A program made the position numbers and the translations under genes. The notes beneath the pieces were generated by a model, which saw only the letters and a list, made by a program, of their open reading frames with translations, did no database searches and was not told the DNA's origin. From Streptomyces sp. col6 (GTDB lineage Bacteria > Actinomycetota > Actinomycetes > Streptomycetales > Streptomycetaceae), in contig NZ_RDBL01000029.1 in assembly GCF_008042035.1 (NCBI RefSeq), forward strand, positions 502,146 to 566,145: a DNA stretch of 64,000 nucleotides. The letters are read 5' to 3'. This document shows, in pieces, positions 8,842 to 15,511 of the stretch. How positions within the stretch are numbered: position 1 is the first letter of the stretch; each line of letters starts with the position of its first letter.

Positions 8842-9387
8842 ATGCGACGCACCGACGCTGCCCGGCAGCTGGGCGGCTTCGTCCGCGAGCACCGCACGGA
8901 CGGCGGCAGACGGCTGGTGCAGGCCGGCGTGCTGGCGGCCGTCGGGGCGGCCGGACTGGCCTTCGGGATACCGGTCGTGCTCGCCTCCGTCGGCACCACG
9001 GACGGGGCCCCCGAACTGGCCGGCCTGCTCCTCGGAGTCGGGCTCGTGGGGCTGGGCCTGGCGGTCTGGCGGTTCGTGCAGGGCTTCCGTACGCGTGAGC
9101 AGAGCTTCGACGTCCACGAGCGGGGGCTGACCCACCGGGTCGCGGGGACCGCGACGCTGATCCCGTGGGAGGACATCGCGTCGGTGGGGGCGCACGGCGA
9201 CGACGGCCGGCCGCTGGCCGAGGCGCGCGGCATGGGCTTCACGTGCGTGATCCGCCTCCGCGACGGGCGGGCTCTGCGGGTCGACACGTTCACGCAGGAC
9301 GCGCCGGAGCTGGCGCGCACGGCGCACGCGGCGGTCCACCAGGGCCGCCTCCCGCGGGGCCGGGGCCAACGGCCGCCGACGCCGTGA
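8842..9387 (+). CDS. DUF6585-type membrane protein with PH-like domain
   Basis: 181 residues, with a clear ribosome site (AGGGGGAA) just before ATG 8842. There are two transmembrane helices (about residues 31-52 and 58-78) and then a soluble C-terminal half beginning REQSFDVHERGLTHR and containing IPWEDIASV. That pattern is typical of the DUF6585/bacterial-PH-like family. No enzymatic motif. Function unknown. Confidence 0.72.
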   Translation: MRRTDAARQLGGFVREHRTDGGRRLVQAGVLAAVGAAGLAFGIPVVLASVGTTDGAPELAGLLLGVGLVGLGLAVWRFVQGFRTREQSFDVHERGLTHRVAGTATLIPWEDIASVGAHGDDGRPLAEARGMGFTCVIRLRDGRALRVDTFTQDAPELARTAHAAVHQGRLPRGRGQRPPTP

Positions 9388-9741
9388 CCCTAGCGGGCCG
9401 CCCGCGCACATCCGGTCGTGAGACTGGTGGGCCCGCACGTTGAGGTGTCGCGTATCCTCCGGCGGTCTCCAGTTCTGGTCACCCTGAGTGGTCGGTGGTG
9501 GGCACGTAGGGCGGGATCGTCCAGCGCACTGTTGTCCGGCCCGTGGGACCAGGCGGAAGAGTCACGAGACAGACCTGTCCGGAGGTTCGTTCGCCGCAGC
9601 CCAAAGACGATGCCGAGCGAGCTGCGCGGCTGACGGCATCGGAGCCCGCCACCCGCAGCCGTTCCTCCGCTGCGGGTGGCTCCCCTGCCCGGCAGGACGG
9701 GGCGCCGTCCTGCCGGTGCGCGGGCCGAAGGGCCCGGTCGC
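9388..9741. other. 354-base intergenic stretch with three hairpins
   Basis: No plausible gene on either strand. It holds three stem-loops: an 8-bp stem (9608-9615 with 9634-9641), an 11-bp stem (9648-9658 with 9670-9680) and a perfect 12-bp stem with a GGCG loop (9689-9700 with 9705-9716). The last two lie just beyond the stop of the minus-strand PASTA gene and probably end its transcript. The 9388-9600 part holds nothing I can identify. Confidence 0.55.
9648..9716 (-). terminator. Tandem terminator hairpins after the PASTA gene
   Basis: Two consecutive perfect stem-loops: 11 bp with an 11-base loop, then 12 bp with loop GGCG (stem CCGGCAGGACGG). They lie 26-94 bases downstream of the PASTA gene stop on the minus strand. 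Confidence 0.72.
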
Positions 9742-10314
9742 TCAGGTTCTGCCGGGTTTGCCCGTCGAGACCAGCAGGAGGACGGACGAGCCCGGTGCCA
9801 CCGGTGCTGCGCCGCCCCGGGGGGCACTGCTGATCACCTGCCCGGCGGGAGCGTTCCAGTCCGTGTGCCGCATGATCGTGCAGCTCAGTCCGAGTCCGCG
9901 CAGCAGGCTTCCGGCCTGTTCGACCGGCATGCCGGCCAGGTCCGGCAGCGCGATGCCCGCTCCCGCGGTCTGCTCCCGTTCCTGTGTCGGAGTCGGATCG
10001 GCGCTTCCGCTCTTGGGGGTGCCGGTGGCGAGCGGGGTGCACGCCCCGTTCGCCGCTGGGGACGGGGAGGCGCCGGGCGCGGGCGGCACGGGCTTCAGCG
10101 CGAAGAACCCCACCGTGGCGCACGCCAGCACGCAGCACGCCGCAGCGGTGCCGAGGAGCGCCCGGCGGGTGCGGCTGCGGCTGACGACTCGCTCGATCGC
10201 GGCCGCGTCGACGACCGGCGCCGTCGGCCCGTCGGCGAAGGAGGCCACCGCGGCACGCAGCTCGGCTTCGAGGCCCGGCTCGAACGGGGCGGGTCCGGAC
10301 GACGTGTTCCTCAC
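9742..10314 (-). CDS. PASTA-domain membrane protein, putative anti-sigma factor
   Basis: 190 residues from GTG 10314, whose GTGA overlaps the stop of the sigma-factor gene, with GGAGG seven bases upstream. The cytoplasmic N-terminal ~50 residues (EAELRAAVASFADG to SRSRTRR) are followed by one transmembrane helix (about 52-74), a Pro/Ala linker, and an external PASTA-like domain (LPDLAGMPVEQAGSLLRGLG to LLLVSTGKPG). PASTA domains bind muropeptides or beta-lactams in kinases and PBPs. Coupling to an ECF sigma gene suggests an anti-sigma factor that senses a wall signal; this is inference, as I see no ZAS zinc motif. Confidence 0.72.
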   Translation of the reverse strand: MRNTSSGPAPFEPGLEAELRAAVASFADGPTAPVVDAAAIERVVSRSRTRRALLGTAAACCVLACATVGFFALKPVPPAPGASPSPAANGACTPLATGTPKSGSADPTPTQEREQTAGAGIALPDLAGMPVEQAGSLLRGLGLSCTIMRHTDWNAPAGQVISSAPRGGAAPVAPGSSVLLLVSTGKPGRT

Positions 10315-10859
10315 TTCGTACCTCCGAAAGCGGCCGACGGGGTGTGCGGCGCCTGGGCGCCCGATACGGAATCGCGCAGCTTGGCCAGGCCGCGGGCTAG
10401 CTGGGACCTCACCGCACTCGAAGAGATGTCCAGGACGCCGGCGACCTGCTCGGCGTCCAGATCGTGCAGGTAGTACAGGACCACCACGCTGCGCATGCCC
10501 ATCGGCAGCCCGAGCAGTGCCTCGATCAGCTCCGCGCGCAGATCCACCTGCCCGAACCGGTCCCGGGGGTCGGCCGTCTCGGGCACCCCCGACAGCCCGG
10601 GGCGCCAGCCCGGGCGCGACAGCCGCCGCCAGCGGTCGTTGGCCAGGTTGACCAGCACTTTGCGCACGTACGCCTCCGGCGAGTCCGCCACCGCGACCTT
10701 CCGCCAGTGTCGGCACGCCCGCTCCAGCGCCTCCTGCACCAGATCCTCGGCCACATGCACGTCACCGGTCAGCGCATACGCGGTGCGGAACAACGCTCCC
10801 GACCGCTGTGCGACGAACTCCGTGAACCCGATGCCCGGACCACTCCTGCGAAACCTCAC
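10311..10859 (-). CDS. ECF sigma factor, SigE50-like
   Basis: 182 residues from GTG 10859, which has GGAGG seven bases upstream; an open frame continues further upstream but without family similarity. Region 2 (ALFRTAYALTGDVHVAEDLV, then QEALERACRHW) and region 4 (LRAELIEALLGLP, then YYLHDLDAEQVAG) are complete and belong to the SIGE50 group of actinobacterial ECF sigma factors. The downstream PASTA membrane protein is translationally coupled and probably controls it. Confidence 0.9.
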   Translation of the reverse strand: MRFRRSGPGIGFTEFVAQRSGALFRTAYALTGDVHVAEDLVQEALERACRHWRKVAVADSPEAYVRKVLVNLANDRWRRLSRPGWRPGLSGVPETADPRDRFGQVDLRAELIEALLGLPMGMRSVVVLYYLHDLDAEQVAGVLDISSSAVRSQLARGLAKLRDSVSGAQAPHTPSAAFGGTK

Positions 10860-11197
10860 CCGCCGACCTCCTCTCCTCGTCCCGTCCCGATCACTGCCCC
10901 CATGACGGCGGAACGAGGCCGGGTGCTGCACCGAGCCGCCGGCAGTGACGTGAATCACAGCTGGGACGGAAGGGTGTCCCAGGACCTCGCGCCGCTGCCA
11001 CGGCCTGGCGGGCGAGAGCGGCAAGCTCGGCGTTCGGCGCTTGAGGACAAAGCCGGTGTCCCCGGACCGGGCCTAAGGGTTCCGTCCTCAAACGCCGGAC
11101 GGGCTGGGTTGCCCCGGCCCCGACGACGGGCCCACGACACACCGCCCCCCGATGCGGCACACTGGAGGTTTCCCCCGAGCCGGAAGGGCCAACGCGC
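10860..11197. other. 338-base intergenic stretch between divergent genes
   Basis: This region lies between the divergent sigma-factor and XPB genes and must hold both promoters, although I cannot place -10/-35 boxes with confidence. It contains the inverted Streptomyces intergenic repeat listed separately (11036-11096). I see no open frame with plausible codon use. Confidence 0.55.
11036..11096. repeat. Streptomyces intergenic repeat, inverted pair
   Basis: GGCGCTTGAGGAC (11036-11048) and GTCCTCAAACGCC (11084-11096) form a 13-bp inverted pair with one mismatch. The sequence family (CGGCGCTTGAGGA, CTCAAACGCCGGACGGG) recurs in intergenic DNA of many Streptomyces, as I recall, and related copies lie at 18311-18365 and 46190-46239 here. 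Confidence 0.6.
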
Positions 11198-12841
11198 GTG
11201 AGCGGACCCCTCATCGTCCAGAGCGACAAAACGCTCCTCCTCGAAGTCGACCACGAGCAGGCCGACGCCTGCCGTCGGGCCATCGCGCCGTTCGCCGAGC
11301 TGGAGCGGGCGCCCGAGCACATCCACACGTACCGGCTGACCCCGCTCGGGCTGTGGAACGCCCGCGCGGCCGGGCACGACGCCGAGCAGGTCGTGGACGC
11401 GCTCGTGACGCACTCGCGCTACCCCGTCCCGCACGCGCTGCTCGTCGACATCGCCGAGACGATGGACCGCTACGGCCGCCTCACCCTGTCCAAGCACCCC
11501 GTGCACGGGCTGGTGCTGACGACGACGGACCGGCCGGTGCTCGAGGAGATCCTCCGCTCGAAGAAGGTCCAGCCGCTGGTCGGGGCCAGGATCGACCCGG
11601 ACACCGTCGCCGTGCACCCCTCCGAGCGCGGCCAGGTCAAGCAGACGCTGCTCAAGCTCGGCTGGCCCGCCGAGGACCTCGCGGGGTACGTGGACGGCGA
11701 GGCGCACCCGATCGAGCTGGACGAGAACGGCTGGGCGCTGCGCCCGTACCAGCAGCAGGCCGTGGACGGCTTCTGGCACGGCGGGTCCGGCGTCGTCGTG
11801 CTGCCCTGCGGCGCGGGCAAGACCCTCGTCGGGGCGGGCGCGATGGCGCAGGCCAAGGCGACCACCCTGATCCTCGTCACGAACACCGTCTCCGCCCGGC
11901 AGTGGAAGCACGAGCTGGTGAAGCGGACCTCGCTGACCGAGGAGGAGATCGGCGAGTACAGCGGGACGCGGAAGGAGATCCGGCCGGTCACGATCGCCAC
12001 CTACCAGGTGCTGACGACCCGCAGGAAGGGCGTCTACCCGCACCTGGAGCTGTTCGACTCCCGTGACTGGGGCCTGGTGATCTACGACGAGGTGCACCTG
12101 CTGCCCGCGCCGGTCTTCAAGTTCACCGCCGACCTCCAGGCCCGGCGCCGCCTCGGCCTGACCGCGACGCTGGTCCGCGAGGACGGCCGCGAGTCGGACG
12201 TCTTCTCGCTCATCGGGCCCAAGCGGTTCGACGCGCCGTGGAAGGAGATCGAGGCGCAGGGCTACATCGCCCCGGCGGACTGCGTCGAGGTCCGGGTCAA
12301 CCTCACGGACTCGGAGCGCCTCGCGTACGCGACCGCGGAGGCCGAGGAGAAGTACCGGTTCTGCGCGACGACCGCGACGAAGCGGAAGGTGACCGAGGCG
12401 CTGGTGCGCAAGCACAAGGGCGAGCAGACCCTGGTCATCGGGCAGTACATCGACCAGCTCGACGAGCTGGGTGAGCATCTGGACGCCCCGGTGATCAAGG
12501 GCGAGACGAGCAACGCGCAGCGCGAGAAGCTGTTCGACGCCTTCCGGGAGGGCGAGCTGAACGTGCTGGTGGTGTCGAAGGTGGCGAACTTCTCCATCGA
12601 CCTGCCGGAGGCGACGGTCGCCATCCAGGTGTCGGGGACCTTCGGTTCGCGCCAGGAGGAGGCGCAGCGCCTGGGCCGGGTGCTGCGGCCGAAGGCCGAC
12701 GGGCACGAGGCGCGGTTCTACTCGGTCGTCGCGCGCGACACGATCGACCAGGACTTCGCGGCGCACCGCCAGCGCTTCCTGGCCGAGCAGGGCTACGCGT
12801 ACCGCATCGTCGACGCGGACGAGCTGCTGTCGGAGAGCTGA
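11198..12841 (+). CDS. XPB-type DNA helicase
   Basis: 547 residues. Superfamily 2 motifs are complete: Walker A CGAGKT near residue 203, the DEVH box near 296, TAT (motif III), and the XPB-specific RED tripeptide in LVREDGRE near 327. The C-terminal RecA domain has QRLGRVLRPKADG (motif VI). The N-terminal ~180 residues match the DNA-damage-recognition-like domain of bacterial XPB proteins. It is a 3'-5' helicase presumed to act in DNA repair or transcription-coupled processes. The large helicase-associated protein at 6311-8755 may be functionally linked. Confidence 0.93.
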   Translation: MSGPLIVQSDKTLLLEVDHEQADACRRAIAPFAELERAPEHIHTYRLTPLGLWNARAAGHDAEQVVDALVTHSRYPVPHALLVDIAETMDRYGRLTLSKHPVHGLVLTTTDRPVLEEILRSKKVQPLVGARIDPDTVAVHPSERGQVKQTLLKLGWPAEDLAGYVDGEAHPIELDENGWALRPYQQQAVDGFWHGGSGVVVLPCGAGKTLVGAGAMAQAKATTLILVTNTVSARQWKHELVKRTSLTEEEIGEYSGTRKEIRPVTIATYQVLTTRRKGVYPHLELFDSRDWGLVIYDEVHLLPAPVFKFTADLQARRRLGLTATLVREDGRESDVFSLIGPKRFDAPWKEIEAQGYIAPADCVEVRVNLTDSERLAYATAEAEEKYRFCATTATKRKVTEALVRKHKGEQTLVIGQYIDQLDELGEHLDAPVIKGETSNAQREKLFDAFREGELNVLVVSKVANFSIDLPEATVAIQVSGTFGSRQEEAQRLGRVLRPKADGHEARFYSVVARDTIDQDFAAHRQRFLAEQGYAYRIVDADELLSES

Positions 12842-12860
12842 GGCAGGGGCGGCGGCGCGG

Positions 12861-13031
12861 TCAGCGCCGCCGCACCCCCGCCTCCTCCGCGTACTCGCCG
12901 AGCACGACGACGCCGAACGCCGCCTGCGCGAACACCTTCACGGCGTGCAGGGCCTCCCAGGCGCGGTTGTGGGGGTGACCGGGGGCCGCGGTGGCGCCGG
13001 TCCTTCGCGGGTCAAGAGTGACGGTACTCAT
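12861..13031 (-). CDS. Small conserved-looking protein
   Basis: 56 residues from ATG 13031. The sequence (MSTVTLDPRR, then HNRAWEALHAVKVFAQAAFG) resembles a short actinobacterial protein I recall next to HelD-type genes; function unknown. The frame stays open upstream through 13289, joining it in frame to a duplicated copy of the first ~39 codons of helR. That gives a possible fused product starting at GTG 13289, an unusual consequence of the inverted repeat. I take the short form as the real gene because only it resembles known proteins. Confidence 0.6.
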   Translation of the reverse strand: MSTVTLDPRRTGATAAPGHPHNRAWEALHAVKVFAQAAFGVVVLGEYAEEAGVRRR

Positions 13032-13387
13032 GTATCCATGGTGCTCCGGACGGGTGCGCCGGGGCGTCGGTCCGGAGGCGGAAGCGGGGCGCGGCCCGCG
13101 TACACCTCCGGTCGCACGGCATCCCCTACGGGACGTACGGGACTGCCCCCACCCCGCCCCCGTAAACCGTTCGAGGTTCTGGGCGTCCTCCCGCATGGCG
13201 CGCAACGCGGCGCGGGACGCGGCGAGATGGGCGCGCTCATGGGCGAGGGGGTCGGTGGTGGTGTCGCTCTCGAATTCGTGCGCGGGCACGGTGTTGCCTC
13301 CGGCATTCAACGCAGGACGGCGGACCGCACACCCCCCAAAGGTGAGACGCGGTCCGCCGTCCTGCGTTGAATGCCGGAGGCAACACC
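13032..13387. other. Intergenic region between small gene and helR, mostly palindrome
   Basis: Only the first ~140 bases (13032-13170) look like a normal promoter region for the small minus-strand gene. The rest is the left arm, spacer and inner right arm of a 158-bp inverted repeat that copies the 5' end of helR in reverse. I see no separate gene. Confidence 0.7.
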
Positions 13388-13506
13388 GTGCCCGCGCACG
13401 AATTCGAGAGCGACACCACCACCGACCCCCTCGCCCATGAGCGCGCCCATCTCGCCGCGTCCCGCGCCGCGTTGCGCGCCATGCGGGAGGACGCCCAGAA
13501 CCTCGA
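13171..13506. repeat. Perfect 158-bp inverted repeat, 20-base spacer
   Basis: The left arm 13171-13328 is the exact reverse complement of the right arm 13349-13506; I compared all 158 positions and found no mismatch. The spacer is 13329-13348. The right arm carries the leader, ribosome site, GTG start (13388) and first ~39 codons of helR. The left arm therefore carries a second, opposite copy with its own GTG at 13289. Confidence 0.95.
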
Positions 13507-15457
13507 CATCCGCGATGTCACCGCGAACTGGGTGAACGCGGCGGTGCTCCAGGCCCAGATCGACGAGCGGATCAAGTCGCTCGCCGACCTCGCGCACACC
13601 CCGCTGTTCTTCGGACGCCTGGACTACCTGCACGTGGTCGGCGCCGAGGAGGCGGAGGGCGCCGAGGGCGAGCAGTTCTACATCGGGCGCCGCCATGTGC
13701 ACGACGCGGTCGGCGACCCGATGGTGATCGACTGGCGCGCCCCGGTCTCGCAGCCGTTCTACCGGGCCTCCCGCAAGGACCCGCTGGACGTCGGCCGCAG
13801 GCGCCGCTTCGGTTACACGGGCGGCGACCTCACCGCGTACGAGGACGAGCACCTGACCGACCCGGCGGAGGCGGAGCAGACGAGCAAGCTGCTCCAGGCG
13901 GAGATCGAGCGCCCGCGCGTCGGCCCCATGCGGGACATCGTCGCGACGATCCAGCCGGAGCAGGACGAGATCGTCCGCAGCGAGCTGGGCGGCACGGTCT
14001 GCGTCCAGGGAGGCCCCGGCACCGGGAAGACCGCCGTCGGCCTGCACCGGGTCGCGTATCTGCTGTACGCGCACCGCGAGCGCCTGGCCCGCACCGGCAC
14101 CCTGGTCGTCGGCCCGAACCGCTCCTTCCTGCACTACATCGAGCAGGTGCTCCCCGCCCTCGGCGAGCTGGAGGTCAAGCAGGCGACCGTCGAGGACCTG
14201 GTGACCGCGCAGATCGAGGTCCGGGGCGCGGACGAGGCGACGGCCGCCGTCGTGAAGGGCGACGCGCGGATGGCGGAGGTGCTGCGCCGGGCGCTGCGCT
14301 CGCACGTCACGCTGCCGACCGAGCCGGTCATGGTGGTGCGCGGCTCACGGCGCTGGCGCGTTCCGGCGTACGAGATCGAGGAGATGGTCCAGGAGCTGCT
14401 GGCCCGGGACATGCGGTACGGCGCCGCGCACGAGGCGCTGCCCCAGCGCATCGCGCACGCCGTGCTGGTGCGGATGGAGGAGGCGGGCGAGGCGCCCGAC
14501 GACCGGGTCCAGAACGCGGTGGCCCGCACCCCCGCCGTGAAGGCGGCCGTCAAGGCGATCTGGCCGGCGGTCGACCCGGCGAAACTGGTCCTGCGGCTGC
14601 TGTCCGACGCGGAGTTCCTGGCGGAGCACGCGGAGGGACTGCTGACCGAGGACGAGCGGAAGGCGATCCTGTGGGCCAAGCCGGCGCGCAGCGTGAAGTC
14701 CGCGAAGTGGTCGGCGGCGGACGCGGTCCTGATCGACGAGGCGGCAGACCTGGTGGCACGTACGCACTCGCTGGGCCATGTCGTGATCGACGAGGCCCAG
14801 GACCTCTCCCCCATGCAGTACCGCGCGGTCGGCCGCCGCTGCTCGACCGGTTCCGCCACCGTCCTCGGCGACCTCGCACAGGGCACGACCCCGTGGTCGA
14901 CGCAGAGCTGGGAGCAGGCGCTGCACCACCTGGGCAAGGCGGACGCGCTGGTGGAGGAGCTGACGGCCGGTTTCCGCGTGCCGCGCGATGTGATCGCGTA
15001 CGCCTCCCGGCTGCTCCCGGTGATCTCGCCGGGGCTGACGCCGGTGGAGTCGGTGCGTGAGTCGCCCGGTTCGCTCTCCGTGCGGGAGGTGGCCTCCGGT
15101 GTCCTGGACGCGGCGGTGATCGCGGCCTGCGAGGAGTCCCTGGCGCACGAGGGGTCGATCGGTCTGATCGCCGCCGACGCCCGCGTCCCGGCCCTGGCCG
15201 ACGCGCTCACGGCGGCCGGTCACACGTATCTCTCCCCCGGTCAGGAGACGACCGCCGAGTCCCGGCTGACGCTGGTCCCGGCCTCGCTGGCGAAGGGCCT
15301 GGAGTACGACTACGTGGTGCTGGACGAACCGGCCGCCGTGGTCGACGGCGAACCGGACGAGCGCACGGGCCTGCGCCGGCTGTACGTGGCGCTGACCCGT
15401 GCGGTCTCCGGGCTGACAGTGCTTCACGCGGCTTCGCTGCCGGAGCAGTTGGTGTAA
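13388..15457 (+). CDS. helR: HelD/HelR-type RNA polymerase-associated helicase
   Basis: 689 residues from GTG 13388, preceded by GGAGG at a 7-base gap; the ATG at 13367 lacks such a site. It is a superfamily 1 UvrD-like ATPase with an N-terminal coiled-coil region (ERAHLAASRAALRAMRED). Walker A is GGPGTGKT near residue 209, DEAQD (Walker B) near 467, and the C-terminal helicase motif is VALTRAVSGL. It most resembles class II HelD proteins, including HelR, which in S. venezuelae removes rifamycin from RNA polymerase; HelD proteins in general recycle stalled RNAP. I see no rifamycin-associated element upstream. The 5' end is duplicated in inverted orientation. Confidence 0.88.
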   Translation: MPAHEFESDTTTDPLAHERAHLAASRAALRAMREDAQNLDIRDVTANWVNAAVLQAQIDERIKSLADLAHTPLFFGRLDYLHVVGAEEAEGAEGEQFYIGRRHVHDAVGDPMVIDWRAPVSQPFYRASRKDPLDVGRRRRFGYTGGDLTAYEDEHLTDPAEAEQTSKLLQAEIERPRVGPMRDIVATIQPEQDEIVRSELGGTVCVQGGPGTGKTAVGLHRVAYLLYAHRERLARTGTLVVGPNRSFLHYIEQVLPALGELEVKQATVEDLVTAQIEVRGADEATAAVVKGDARMAEVLRRALRSHVTLPTEPVMVVRGSRRWRVPAYEIEEMVQELLARDMRYGAAHEALPQRIAHAVLVRMEEAGEAPDDRVQNAVARTPAVKAAVKAIWPAVDPAKLVLRLLSDAEFLAEHAEGLLTEDERKAILWAKPARSVKSAKWSAADAVLIDEAADLVARTHSLGHVVIDEAQDLSPMQYRAVGRRCSTGSATVLGDLAQGTTPWSTQSWEQALHHLGKADALVEELTAGFRVPRDVIAYASRLLPVISPGLTPVESVRESPGSLSVREVASGVLDAAVIAACEESLAHEGSIGLIAADARVPALADALTAAGHTYLSPGQETTAESRLTLVPASLAKGLEYDYVVLDEPAAVVDGEPDERTGLRRLYVALTRAVSGLTVLHAASLPEQLV

Positions 15458-15511
15458 AGAGGGAGCGGGAGCGGGAGGACCCTCGCGTCCACTCCCGCCC
15501 CCGCCCGGTCA

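Noticed and set aside
12861..13289. Long minus-strand gene starting at GTG 13289
   Set aside because: Its first ~39 codons are the reversed helR copy and the middle is promoter DNA; only the last 56 codons look like a natural gene. Kept as a note in that entry.
13300..13390. Rifamycin-associated element upstream of helR
   Set aside because: I could not find the known palindromic RAE; only the 158-bp foldback is present, so rifamycin induction is not supported by sequence.
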